64,000 bases of DNA from Ricordea florida (GCA_949710005.1 OX453280.1:7995034-8059033), one strand, 5' to 3'; shown: positions 41,381 to 53,403, counted from the first letter of the stretch. Numbers and translations are program-made. Notes: generated by a model not told the origin, from the letters alone.

Positions 41381-43433
41381 GGGGGGACTTAACCTAAATT
41401 TTGACTCCAAAAGGCAATTTTTGTTTTTCAAAAAATCTAAAGCTTTAGACATAGAAGAACGCGATAACATGTGTTTTAAAGTCCAATTTGACCGTTTTTG
41501 GCGTGTGAGATACGTTTTCCGTACGCTAGTAAAAAAATATTCATGGTTACCATGGCAACGCAAAGTAGCATTTTTCAGTTGTGGGCCGATTAGAAGGTCA
41601 GTAGTCCATCCAATTGCCAGAATTTCCGAAGCAAGACCACGAGGAAGCAATATGATAGCTTACACGACGTGTAGTTGTCTCCGAGGCCTTCGCGGATCAA
41701 ACAAAGCGTGTTTTGACACACTGGATATCGTGAGGGAGCGAGATTTTGGTTTACATCAGGAAAGTTTTCATCTAAAATGCCTGGAGGGAAGAAGAATTCT
41801 GTATATAGAAAAAAAAGAAAAGGAAGGCCTTTTTCTGGAGTGCAGAGATACGGGAAAAAAGCGAAAAAACGCCGCAAGTAGATAGAGAAGTCGCCGATCC
41901 AGCATCGAGTTCTTCATCTGATCACACTTCATCAGATGCCGAAAGTGATCAAGGGATCAGTGCTTCCAGACTCAAAATGAGGCCAGAAAACTCTGAAGAT
42001 AATTCAAGGAACGTTTCTGATGGCGAAACAAATTTACAGGGAGAGGGATACAGACTTGTTGACCTGAAGGAATTATCTTCCACGTTGTCTAATGCACATG
42101 TTTGTGAGAAAGGTGAGAGAAACGTGAGCCAATATTTTTCTGCTAACCTTTCCTTTACCCATTCCTTTTAATTTAGTGTCACATAGCATATGTTAACGGC
42201 GTTCAATTATTATTTTAAATTTTAGAATTATTTTTTTTCGTGAGTAGTCTTTCCTTGTCCATTATTATAACTTGTTTATTAATTGATCACAACAAAAAAA
42301 ATAACAGTTGTCAGTTGTGTTTATCTTCTGTCTGTTTAAATGCAAATATCAAACAGTGCATACCTAATTTAACCTTGGTTTGCACATTTATTACATGTTA
42401 GGTTGTTTAGCTGTCAAGGAAAATTGTTCTGGGAGAAATGGGCTTATGGCAGATCTCTCACTGGAGTGTACCTCCTGCCTTGAAGCTATGGTGTGGGCAT
42501 GCTGTCCAAAACATAAGCACCACAGTGCCAAGGTCATCCGCTGTTCAGTTGCTTCTGCTGTCTGCCACTTCCACAGTGGAGCAGCCAGTAGGGCAAGAAT
42601 AATGCAGAGATTGTCTGTTTCACCAGGAGCACATACCAGAAAGGCCAGTCTTGAAAAGGACCAAAGACGGTTAAGAAAATCAGACCTCAAGGCCTCAACA
42701 AAAGAAAAAAAGCGCTGCCAAGGAATGCAGCTGTTGCGAACACGCCGAGAAGAAGCCCTGCGGGAGGCTGAGGGCATAACATATGAAGCAGGAGGCTTCT
42801 AGATGACTTAAATGAACATTTCCAATCATTCTTGATACTTTCTGTCCATAGAAATTTGAACAGTCAATATATTTTTTATTAACATAACTTTGATGCCTTT
42901 TTTCTCTGAATTGAGTTTTTCTACGTTCAAGAAAAGATATCTCACCGAGGATTTAACCGATTGGCTTGAAATTTTCACTATTTGTTGCTCTCAAAGAGTT
43001 GTTTGGGATGAGCATAGGGTTTTTCTGTAGCTCTACTGTGGCAGAAGTTTTGAAAAAAAATGTGATGGTAATTTGCCATAAAAAATCTGCATCACTTTAA
43101 GTGAGGGCTGGGACCAGAGTTTTTAATATTTTTGAAAGCTCTATGCTCATCCTCACAATTTATCAATATGCTATATAGTTATGAAAAAAATAGAGTTAAT
43201 TGCATTCCAGGGAAAGATTTCTTTTCTTGAGTTCAAGTGGGTCTTGCCCAGTATGGGGTAACAATTTTTGCTAGTATCAGGTTACAAATTGATTCTGCTT
43301 CAAAAAAATCAGAATTTTTGTAATCTAAAACTCATTAGCTTTCCAGTGATATATGGTTTTAGATGGTTTCTATGAAAAATATAGATGTGACAACTGTTTT
43401 AAAAAAGTGCCTTTTTTTAGGTTAAGTCCCCCC
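41381..43433 (+). mobile_element. nested TTAA-flanked element with internally deleted Mutator/Kolobok-like gene
   Basis: The left end is TTAA|GGGGGGACTTAACCTAAA (TTAA 41377-41380) and the right end is TTTAGGTTAAGTCCCCCC|TTAA (TTAA 43434-43437). The 18-bp TIRs are perfect, and 22 bp counting TTAA. It encodes a deletion derivative of the transposase family (41777-42802). As with 74-2400, the TTAA duplication and a purine-rich GG start go with a Mutator-like coding remnant, favouring Kolobok-type insertion. Confidence 0.85.
41777..42802 (+). pseudogene. Mutator/Kolobok-like transposase with N-terminus joined directly to C-terminus
   Basis: An ATG at 41777 gives a basic start (MPGGKKNSVYRKKRKGRPFS). 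A frame change near 41876 leads to the acidic/Ser linker and GYRLVDLKELSSTLSNAHVC, ending at a donor (GAAAG|GTGAGA, 42112). The acceptor at 42411 (ATGTTAG) restores phase to CLAVKENCSGRNGLMADLSL and ECTSCLE, the N-terminal zinc-ribbon region. This then runs straight into VWACCPKHKHHSAKVIRCSV, LSVSPGAHTRKASLEKDQRR and REALREAEGITYEAGGF, which look like the family's extreme C-terminus. The whole catalytic region is therefore deleted at about 42484. Non-autonomous copy. Confidence 0.6.
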
Positions 43434-43992
43434 TTAAGCTTGATATCTTTGCAGAAATCATTGCTTTTCCTGTAAGTCCATTGAGTCTACTTTGTGATGT
43501 TATAAGTGAGAGACATTTGTAAATAAACTCGATCAAATCCACAGTGAACATCAAATTCTTCGATCGAACAGAAACAGATCCATGCTTGCTTGGTAACCTC
43601 TCAACTAGCTTTGTTACAGACTCGTTTCTCTGGCTTCTTTCTTACGTTTGGGTGTTCCTTGGTCAAAAAAAGCTTCAAAATGTCTGATAAAAGTAGTGAC
43701 CACTGTTTTAAACACAGGTATTTTAACAATTTCAGGCTAAAATCATTCAATTTTTTTATTAACACAGTTCTCAAGTTCGCATCTTACACGATGGATGCGA
43801 TCGTTCTGTTGAATTTGATGCGTGGCCTCAAAGATGTTCTGCATTAGATAAACAAGACTCATTTTTCAACATTATCGTAAACAATTTTTTACTCCATTTT
43901 TACTCCTGAAATCAAGAAAATCTTAATTTTAAGGCTCAAAAAGTAGGGTCGACTTATACACTGGTTCGACTTATACACCGGAAAATACAGTA

Positions 43993-44745
43993 TATTTGCT
44001 CTGGGTATTGGCTTTGTGATTCTAGATTTATTAAAAAAAATTTTTCCTTCTCCTTCTGATGACAATACATAGAATGTATTGCTGGTTTTGTTGGTTGATC
44101 GAAACTAACAATTGTAACCATTCAATAGATAAAGTAAAAAAATCTGGGATATGATAGATGATTGATATGTAAACAACCTCGCCAAGAATTAGGTATCTGC
44201 ATTTTTTCATTCACGTGTTGTTCAGAAAAGTGTTTCACCCAAATTTATTGAGCTTTGTACGGAAATGCCTTGTTGGTGCCCATCCACATGGCAGCCATAA
44301 AGTAACAGAAACATCTGTCATTGAGTTTTGCTATTGAAACAAAAGCTATTACTCTGGAGCTCCAACACAATGAAATTAAATATACTTCTTCTAGTGCAAG
44401 AACTAACGCAATAACTCATTTTTGAACCTACACAACAGCCTTTTCGGGCCACCATTTAATGTCATGCAGCACAAAAGCTTTGAAATCAACATGTGCTCTA
44501 TTAGAAAACAAAGAACTGTGTTGAGCTAAAACATTGTAAAATGTTAAGTTCTTAAAGGGCCTTATATCTGATAAAATGAAGACCAAGAATTGTTGATTAT
44601 CGGCAATTTAGTCATTATTATCAAGAGTCTTTACTGAAAGAAAAATAAAAAGACAAGTCTTGAGTAAACTTCCCAACAGCTAGGGAAATAGTAGTAAGTG
44701 TTTAATTTGGACGTTGGATCGAGTAATAGCCTGTAGCAAACAAAC
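43993..44745. other. intergenic, nothing recognised
   Basis: About 750 AT-rich bases with no coding or inverted-repeat structure noticed. Confidence 0.4.
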
Positions 44746-44747
44746 TA

Positions 44748-45421
44748 CTGTAAAGTTCCATGTATAAGCCGCACCTTTTTCCTCAAAATTTAAGTCAAAA
44801 ATCGGGGGTGCGGCTTATCTACGGAAACATCTGTGGTTGGAGTTCTTAAAGGCCTAATTAATATTCATAAAAACGTCTTAAGATGTCACTGAATAAATAT
44901 ACACACAAACTTAAAGTATGTTGATGTTGGTCATTGACTTTTATATGAGTGGTGGCTCCTAAAGGAGCCGTTTGTACAGTGTTCGTGTCTTCAAACATTC
45001 ACCGGCGTTTCTTGCCATTCCTGTCGTTTTGCCAAGATCCAGACTCCTCTCCACGTTTGAAAGCTTGGTCGCCAAGCATTTGTTCGTTTCGTTTCAAACG
45101 CGTACGAATTTGTCGGAATTTCGACTTCATGGAGTGTTTTGAAGCGATAATCTTGAAAAAAGTGGTATCAACACATAAGTTATGGTGAATAAAGCAGAAA
45201 TTAAGGTATGATAAGTGAAATTTCGCCATTTTTGTATAAAAGTTTGCCACAACCGCCGTGTACGGTGTTTTGAAATTGTGCTTGTTTGCCCTTCTTTGTA
45301 TACAAATAGAACTTCAAAGGAACTTCAAACTTTATTGTGTTTATTTTTTTTTCGAAATTTGAGCTTCCAAATCGGGGGTGCGGCTTATCTACGGGTGCGG
45401 CTTATACACGGAACTTTACGG
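44748..45421. mobile_element. TA-flanked 674-bp MITE (CYGTAAAGTTCC family)
   Basis: The left end is TA|CTGTAAAGTTCCATGTATAA continuing GCCGCACC. The right end is its reverse complement with two mismatches, ending ...GGAACTTTACGG|TA (45422-45423). GGGGTGCGGCTTATCTACGG occurs in the same orientation near both ends (about 44806 and 45375), making the left end itself a small palindrome. The minus-strand frame 44999-45250 (MKSKFRQIRTRLKRNEQMLG) is basic but unrecognised. Probably mobilised in trans by a Tc1/mariner or pogo-type transposase. Confidence 0.75.
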
Positions 45422-45423
45422 TA

Positions 45424-47815
45424 AACAAAATGTCTGCAACTATGCCATGCGAGAGTCTGACAGTGATAGATATCAATGACTCAACAGCCATCAGTATCTT
45501 TATACTCAGCTTCCAATATTTTGTCATCATGTTATACAAATATGTAAGTATTTTACATGTAGTTTAATTTGGTAAATTATATGTAGGAAGGTGACTCATC
45601 TTTCGTTTTTAATTTTTCATTTTTATTTTAACAGAGAACTGCTTCAGTTTATGACGAAGTAACCATATTTGTGCAATCACAAATTGTTGGGATTGGAGAA
45701 GGGTTTGAAGTTGACAAACTTTATAGTGTGTGAAGGAACAGTGTTGTGCAGTATTCCACATCAGAGCATTGTGGACAGCATTGTGGACAGCATTGTAGCT
45801 TTGCTGTCATCATTTTATATATTTAACATGGTATATAAAGACAGCAAAACCATATTGTCTTTCTTAGAGCAGGCTTTATTGGGGATTGGCAGAGGCCACA
45901 CCTTGCTGAGCGTCAACACCCTATTTAATGAAATTTCTGATTTGTAAATCAATCAACATTGTCAATTTTAAAGAGGACTGCTTCAGTTGTTGATGCTCCC
46001 TGCCATGTTTGTGCAACGACAAATTTTGACTGGCTTGAGGGTTTAACTAAGACAAACTTGATATTGTGTGTGAAAGAATAGTGTTGTGTAATATTCCATA
46101 CCAGAGCATTGTGGACAGCATCAAGGCTTTCCTGACAATATTTTATATATTTAAAGGGGAAGTATCACAGGATTTGGGATGATTTCATAACCCAAAAACC
46201 GTTTAACAGGAACCTGAACTGAAAGCAGAGGCTAACGTTTGCTATAATAACCTCCCTAAAGTATTAAAATTATATGGGCTAAATCAGTCTCCCATTGTGG
46301 CCACTGTTTCCCCTCTAAACAGGTTTGAAATGGCTCAAATGGAGCCATTTTTAACAATGTTGATATTCATTTTAGTCCTTGTAAGAGGCCTATTTCAAAT
46401 AATTAAGGTGGGAAACAGCTCATAAAGAATTTAGTTTCAGACATAATGGTGCTAATTTAGCCTTTTAGAGTACATTTGTTCTAAACCTAGATTGGGCTGA
46501 ATTGGCCGCAACAAATGGACCAATTTTCTTCCTTTTTAAAGGCATGAAACGGCTCAAGAAGGGCTAATGTAGCCATCCAAATGCACCATTTCAACCCCTT
46601 GAAAAACCAAAGCTACCCCCCATTTTTCTGAAATAGCTCTTCGGTGTCTTCATTTCGACTACCTCATACTGGGCTATTTCTGCCCTCCTTCGCATTCACG
46701 AGTTAAAAACTGAAAATAATTGCTGCTGCCTTACGTAGCCTTGCTGGATTCGTGTATTGCAGTTGATTGAGAAGAAACAATTTTTTCATCTCTTAATTTA
46801 CAAAGCTTGTTATCTTTTCATGCTTTGTCACAAAGGGCATGCTCTGGAGGCACATTACAAATCAGTTGTCCATCTTCCAAAATAATAAGGCCTTCAACCA
46901 CGACATTCTCGCAGTCTGAATCAATTTCCTGAACCAGTAGAATGCCTTACCACATTGCTTAAGATAACAAACAATTGCAATAGGTCAAACAGCATTGTTC
47001 CACAGATTTGAGCCATGCAGTGCTGCAGGCGAAGAGTAAGTATGGTTACTTTAATGACTGTAAATGTAGGTTTTGTAGGATTCGATACCATTTAAACACG
47101 CTCCAAATGATAAAATGTCTGTTTAATAGCTGGGTGGCATTCATAAAGTAAAATCACACCTTAGATTTCAAGTTATTTCAGTTTTGTGTTTTTCTCGCAC
47201 CCTTGATGGAGGTAGCACTGTTTGCAGCCATTGCACGGCTATCAATGAGACGCCAAACAGCTGTAAAATGCTGTCAAGCACTTGGAGGGGCTGCACAACG
47301 TTTTTGCAGCCAGCTGCAACTTTACTTTGGCTGTCGAAAGGCCTTTTAAATGCTGCTAATCGGTTGCATATCCGGTGTGCAGCTATTTTGAAGTGCTTTT
47401 GTGGCACTGAACAGCGCTGCTCATTTTCGTACAGGAGTGGACATGACAAGGTAATCATACCGCTGAATAAAGTTAGCTCTGGAAGCTGTCGCAGGTCTGT
47501 TGACCATCCAAGTGCAAAGATTCTTCTTATGATCTTGTCATATTTGAAATGGCCACTGTTTTCAGCAAAGCTCTTAACAGTTCCGTATAAGCAATGCGTA
47601 CACTTTCAGAACCAGGTCCACGTTCATTTCGCCAGCGTTTTTGGAATTGCTCTTCAACATATCCCTCGTATCTTTAACTGCGAGCTTCTGTGTATCCTCT
47701 AGCGTCAAAATTTCCTTGTCTTTCTATTTTATGACCATTTTAAGCGAAGATGTAACAAACAATACAAAACAGCTTAGTGAAACAGCTGCGCTTTTGCTAT
47801 GTTTGTATTTACAGG
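45424..47815. other. repeat-bearing region without recognised gene
   Basis: Two diverged direct repeats, about 45632-45835 and 45973-46160, share ACTGCTTCAGTT, GTTGTG.A.TATTCCA and CAGAGCATTGTGGACAGCAT. The first has an extra tandem GTGGACAGCATT unit (45771-45800). Opposed open frames at 47168-47702 have no motif I can support. Confidence 0.4.
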
Positions 47816-48870
47816 GTCAACGCCAGCCTCAACATGATGTTTGTGCGGTTACCATTCCAAGATGGTTGTGGGAACTGTAAAAAGGCCTATTCATCCAGTT
47901 ATTCCTCTGTTCAATTGGCCAAGAAGTACAAATCAAGCACAACTAAAAACATTGTTGTAGGTTACATGCTTAACCTTACATCCACTCTTCATACAGCTAC
48001 AAAAGAAGCAAAACCAGAACTACTACACTCTGCCTCGAAACAGTCTCAACTAGAGCAAAACCAGTACAGCAGAACCCCAATAAAGCTGACAAACTACACA
48101 CACACACCGAGGAAGACTCAAAGATTGTAGTAAATGATACGACTTTCATTGGCAAACCTCAAGCAACTGAATATTCATTCCATTACTCCAACCTTCCGGA
48201 GGACCACCAAAAGACAGCTTCAGTCCTAGATGTGCTAACCATCAACAAAGTATGGGATGCGATCACAGTGGTTGGCAAAATTACTCAGCTATACAACTGT
48301 TGGCAGTTCAAGAAAGAACCTCCACTTAGCAGAGGCCACCTTCAGAGACTTGATGGGATTCACTCCTTTGGACTTATGGGAAGATCACATCTCAATCCTT
48401 AAACTGAGACAGTGCTACAAAATGACGAATGTTCAAGTAAAGGTGGGGTCTAACAAAAAGAAAATAACAACAACAAAGAGAACCATTATTACAAAAACCA
48501 GTGATGAAAATCGAAATCCCATTCCTCTTCAACATGAACCAGAAAATTTGCCAACCACTGCTACAATCAAAGAAGTGATCAGTACACAGCATATTAATAT
48601 TACATATATTACATATGAGATATTGCATGTGTCTCAAGACAATTGTCCCATCTGGGTCATCTGCTGTAGTACAATGAAAAAAGTGTGAAATCATCAAGGC
48701 AACGACGTGTAAGCTTGGTCTATCAGCTGCCACCAAAGTTTCAGATGACAGACAACAAGCGCTGACATTGAAAATGAATGAACTTTTCAAACAACCGCTA
48801 AACAAAGATGTACTCTCAAAAACAATAGACTGTAATGTGACTAGGAACAAAACGCCTATGTACAATTAAA
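47816..48870 (+). pseudogene. RPA-like OB-fold protein, copy 3, heavily decayed
   Basis: Pieces in three frames match the RPA-like family: FIGKPQATEYSFHYSNLPE, WDAITVVGKITQLYNCWQFK, then LHLAEATFRDLMGFTPLDLW and YKMTNVQVKVG (an OB-fold second half, ATF.D..G.TPL.LW), and later KCEIIKATTCKLGLSAATKV. Frame changes fall at about 48130 and 48310 and after about 48600. A possible acceptor (TTTACAG, 47815) precedes. This copy is more divergent from the 6-kb and 14-kb copies than they are from each other. No helicase sequence is adjacent. Confidence 0.45.
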
Positions 48871-49063
48871 AATTTCATTTGCATTTAGATGTTTCAGTGT
48901 TGTATTGAGCAATAAGACTTGAGAATATGAGCATTGCAAGTATGCTACAAGTAACACTTTCTCAGCATTATAGTTAAATAGCTGAGAACCATTTTGCTTT
49001 ACTTGTGCTTGCATTAGCTTTTCTTGTGTGATTTAATGTGTTCCTGTGTTGTAACCAATCCAG

Positions 49064-49301
49064 GGGAAGAAAACCTTTCTATGGATATGGTGAGTAAGCC
49101 AAACGAGGCAGTAGATATTCCCATTTCCTCCGTTGTAACAATTGACGAGGCCAACTGCATTTCCCTAACTTTTGCTTCAGTAGGACCAAACAAGGCAACA
49201 TGCAAGTCGCATCAGATGATGTGCTTTGCCTAAAAAAGGCTAAGTTAGAGCTTCAAATTAAGTTGCTTGTGAAGCAGGTGAAGGGCAACCTAAGTTTATG
49301 A
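49064..49301 (+). pseudogene. C-terminal exon fragment, family not recognised
   Basis: After a possible acceptor (AATCCAG, 49063) the frame reads EENLSMDMVSKPNEAVDIPI, then SSVVTIDEANCISLTFASVG. One frame away it reads MQVASDDVLCLKKAKLELQI, then KLLVKQVKGNLSL, a stop at 49301, and a charged helical tail. The single frame change near 49185-49195 suggests decay. No domain identified. Confidence 0.25.
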
Positions 49302-50006
49302 ACTGTTCAACTTGAAAGTCTACATTTCCCGCCAACGAAACCTGCCACCACCTTAACTCTTAAAGTTTCGATCGTTCAAATTATTTTCCTCACTTGGGAC
49401 AAAATTGTATTATTGAAGCTATGTACAGTGTTAAGTCGAATCCACACATGCAAATTTTCTTTTGACATATTTATGTTCATTTATTATTTGACTTGTGTGA
49501 ATGACAAAAGCTGCAAGGACTACCCTGAGAAAGATAATACATTTTTCAAAGACTGTTTACAGGATCTCTGCAAGTTTTTCACTGTTAAATGTGATATATT
49601 TGCCAGAAAACAGTTATGTTGAGCTTTGAGATTTTCCTGTATTAACTAAATAGTCTAGAGTTTTGATTTGTCTACTATGTGTCTAACAAAACGGCTCCAA
49701 AGAAAAAAAGCCATGGTTTAAGCAGACGTTGTCGCTTCACAGAAATGCAAGCTTATATAATCATTTATAACTCCAAATCCAAGCCAAACTTTTCCATTGA
49801 AGTTTTTGCTGCCAACAGGCAGCCTTCATATTCTTGAAAGTATTCAAGAAGGCTTGTTCGATCGATAGCTGAGGATAGAGAATTAGCCTATCACAAATCC
49901 ACTTTAAAATACTAGCCAGCAGCCAATCAGCAATTCCCTTATAGTCAATGAACCTCATATGTGCTCTGTTTTGATGTCTCTCCTGTTTCACAAGAAAGAT
50001 AAAGAC

Positions 50007-50160
50007 CAATGAGAATGGAAAAAGGAAAGAAAGGAGGTGTAAAGTGTGCGGCAACCATGGTGTTGCTAAGAAAACCAGTTACTTTTGCGCAGATTGTGAT
50101 GTTGGTCTTTGTGTTACACCTTGCTTTAGACTTTTTTTATCAGCCATAGTTTTTTTCATG
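50007..50160 (+). pseudogene. PiggyBac C-terminal zinc-ribbon fragment
   Basis: RKERRCKVCGNHGVAKKTSY, then FCADCDVGLCVTPCFRLF, is the C-terminal cross-braced zinc ribbon of PGBD4-like PiggyBac transposases (CxxC...YFCxxCxVxLCxxxCF). No catalytic core was found upstream within about 2 kb, so this is an orphan 3' fragment. Confidence 0.6.
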
Positions 50161-50689
50161 AAATAGTCCATAGCAAGAAAGGATTGTCTACTGAGTATAA
50201 CATACTTGCTTAGTTGTCTACATAACTTTTTGGCATACGGTAAATTTTCTGTAAACATAGGATTGCATTGCATGCTGTGTGACATGACAGTGACATTTAC
50301 AGCAAGATATAGCAACAGAAAACATAGAAATTCGTTTTGCTATACTCAGGAGACATAGTTCTTTGTCATGATGTACCAAAACATAATTTTAGTTTACAGC
50401 TTGCCCATTGGACTACCATAAACATTGCTTTTTTGTTTATATCTATGATACTGCATATTGACTTTGACATCATCTGTCAGCTGTCAAGAGATGCCAATAA
50501 TTGTTTTGAATGCTTCTTCACAAAGAACGTTTTTTGATGTAAGTACTGTGAAAGTTTGGCATTACAAGATTTAAAATTGAACATTTTGCAGAATTTTGAG
50601 ATTTTCATACTCATATATTTACTGAACTTCCAAAATTAATTTACGTTGCAAAGGGTTAAGAGGTTAACAATGTCTTTCTTGTAATCCAG

Positions 50690-51701
50690 ATTGCAGGGAA
50701 CTCCTCCAGGTCTGGAGCTGCTGCTGCACGGTTTTTGTCACAGAGTTGACGAGACCACGGAGCAGGCAAGGAGGCATTTTTATCACCAAGTTTTTGGCAT
50801 ATTGTGGGTAAGCACCTCAGTGACCATTGCCATTTGATCTCCACGAGACAGTTCGATTCTGTGCCAACCTTTTTCTGTACCATGTGTGTGTGGGAGACAC
50901 GAGACATTTGCAATCTTCCACGTGGCAGTTTTGTATGTGGTTTATATTCTGCAGCTTTCTTTTTATTAAGTCCAGTTTTCATGTGTGTCAGAAATATAGA
51001 CATATACACAAATATAAATGGAAGCATGAGAGTCCATAAAAACACTGAAAAATGTAAGCGCAGGCATTGGGAACAAAATGTATTATCCTTTCACGAGGTT
51101 TGCAATTCTCTTTCGTAGTGTTTGTACACTACTGTGCTTCTGCAGGCATGATTTCATGTAAGACTAAGAAATACAAATGCATGCATAAGGATACTTCACA
51201 TATATCTATATTTATACTTGCATGTACTTACGCTTCTCAGAGGTTTTATTTTATATGGACTTATATTGACTTGTGTCATTCTACATTAATGACCGGGTAT
51301 GAAAGTAGCCAATAGTTTACTTCAAAACCGTTTCATTTTTCTTCCGATTTTCAATTTTACTGCTTCGCCTCCTTTGATGAGGTACACAAAACCTGTTTTT
51401 TTGTTCCTCAACAGTTTGGAAACAAAGTTGGCGAAGGCCAGTTTCGGGGGAAAGCTCTGCCCATGTACATTTATCTGGATTGCCTGAAAGAGGCAATCCA
51501 GACCACCATAGACGACGAACTGATGGATCACCCTAATCCCATAACATTAGCGGTGAGGATTATTTTGTCTTCTTAAATATACAAATCATTTTTTATAACA
51601 AGTGGTTCTAATATAAACCTTAATTCATCTCTTTTTACCTTTAGGTCTACAAGGTCACCTTGACTGACCTGCATAGTGCCAGATGGCCAGGGAACTCATA
51701 G
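50690..51701 (+). CDS. last three exons of an unrecognised, apparently intact gene
   Basis: Three segments with matching phase-0 junctions: 50690-50807 (GTPPGLELLLHGFCHRVDET ... HQVFGILW|GTAAGC); 51415-51552, after TCAACAG (FGNKVGEGQFRGKALPMYIY, LDCLKEAIQTTIDDELMDHP, ending ITLA|GTGAGG); 51645-51701, after CTTTAG (VYKVTLTDLHSARWPGNS, then TAG). An AATAAA lies at 51927-51932, about 225 bases past the stop. The consistent splice sites, phases and absence of stops contrast with the decayed neighbours. I do not recognise the domain. Upstream exons are not identified; the first exon's reading frame relies on continuity with the second. Confidence 0.5.
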
Positions 51702-53403
51702 GATTATAAAACATAACGAAATGTCTTTCTTTCAGTTATTTACGTTTTGTTGACATTGTTCAAATTGGTATTGACTTTAGCAAAATATTTGTTTTGTTTT
51801 TCTCAAATAATCATAATAATTTCACACTTTTGAATTGTTTTTGAATAGAGAAATGAACTATGATAATATGTTACCAATCAGAGAACTTATTGTTTTGTAC
51901 ATTTTTTATGTAATCCTTCACTTTGTAATAAAATGACGTGGAACAAAATGACTCTATAAAATCATGGACAAGTAATTCCATCAAACCATTTATACAGTAT
52001 CAATTCCTCAGGACTGAGCTGGACCTCAGGTGTTTCTTTCAATTTGATGCAATGATTGTGACATGCTCCAGGACTATAAGCAGCATCTGCGATTGAAGCA
52101 TTTATACCTCCATGAGGCAAAAAGTCATAACTGAGGAGTGAGGATAAAATGACTCCAATAATGTAAGGAATGAACACTAAAAAGGCTTAGATTTTTATAG
52201 TTTCTCATGTAACTATACCTCCAGCCCCTCCAGATGACTACACTCACCCATACAAAATCTTCCCTTGGTACCTGTGCCTTATTTTGATACCCCCAACCCT
52301 CAGTCACCCCCCCCCCCCCCAATCAAGGTACAACTGTGAAGACTGTGAACACGTCGGGATATATTGCTCAATCAGTTGCTACTGTAAAAGCTCTATTACC
52401 CCCCCCCCCCCTTCACCTCCCTGTCCTCTTTAATAAGCACCCCAGTTGGTTTGGATTTTTAATCAATACCGTTAACTGCTCTTTATTAAATAATACAATT
52501 TCACTGTTGTTGTTCAAGTTTTGTACAAAGACTGTATTGAGATGAAAAGAGCATGCTAAGATTTGAAACTGACGGGACACCACTCTAAAGAAACAATCAC
52601 CACCAACATCTTATATCCTCAAACCATGTTGAGCAAGTAAAGATTGTAATACAGTAATATTGTTTGGATTATTTCCTTGAGTAAGAGGTCCCTGGTGTAA
52701 CATCTCAAATTTTGATAATTTGGATCTCGGAGTATCATAAAACAATAAATCGGTATATTCATAGCCTTCCAGGCTAATAACTAAAAATGGGCCAGCAAAG
52801 CGTGCATGTGCCTACTGGTTGTCTTGACTTCCACCTTGGACAGTCCATAGTGTATACAAAATTTGAAGTAAAGAAATGTAGAGCGGGATCATGAAGCTCG
52901 TGCCAGTGACGAAATTCACACGAGAAAGTGCAAGGTCTATTTTGCATTGTTTACGCTTTTACAGTATTGCATTTGTATTTTCATAAGTCAAGTACAGGTG
53001 ATAAGACTCTTTTGCAGAACACTCCTGTGTTTAAATTGCATTGCGATCTAAAACGATGCTCTATGGCACAGTAAGTCACATTCAAATATTAAGGCGCTGT
53101 CAGATTTGTAGTACTGTTGATCACTTTATTTGAGAGAGATGTATTTGACCCTGTTGTGCTAATTTGGGGCTTTGCTAAACAAAAGAAAGCGACTTAAAGG
53201 TGCTGTCACACTGTCCAGTTGTTGATGGAATTTGACTCGCAATGCCATTGCGAGACAAGTAGCATGAAACATTGCACAATGTAACATTACCTTGCAAGTT
53301 CCGAAAACGTTGTGAGACAAGTTGCAGAAACTGTTGCAGAAGATAGAAGGCAGTTCAAAATTTCAAGCAACGTTGTACTTTGTTGTGAACTCATACGAGC
53401 CTG
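51702..53403. other. intergenic with two poly-C tracts
   Basis: Homopolymer C runs at about 52306-52320 and 52400-52412. A GTTGTGAGACAAGTTGCAGA / GCAATGCCATTGCGAGACAA imperfect repeat region lies at 53215-53450. No gene is supported. Confidence 0.45.

Larger units (their letters stand above)
41057..43990. mobile_element. TA-flanked TIR element (CCGTATTTTCCGG family) hosting a nested element
   Basis: The left end is TA|CCGTATTTTCCGGTGTATAA continuing GTCGACC. The right end (reverse-complemented) is CTGTATTTTCCGGTGTATAA continuing GTCGAACC. Each abuts TA (41055-41056, 43991-43992). TIRs of about 26 bp with subterminal copies of CGACTTATACACCGG in both orientations. Without the nested TTAA element (41381-43433) only about 880 bases remain, with no recognisable transposase, so it is a non-autonomous Tc1/mariner/pogo-type derivative. 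Confidence 0.75.

Noticed and set aside
41259-41885. 208-residue plus-strand frame crossing 41377
   Set aside because: It spans the boundary of the nested TTAA element; only the part after 41777 (in another interpretation) has family resemblance.
44999-45250. Basic 83-residue minus-strand frame in the 674-bp MITE as a transposase fragment
   Set aside because: No HTH or DDE signature could be seen; the MITE is short and probably noncoding.
47168-47702. Opposed 96- and 172-residue frames
   Set aside because: Both strands open over the same bases without motifs; no way to prefer either.
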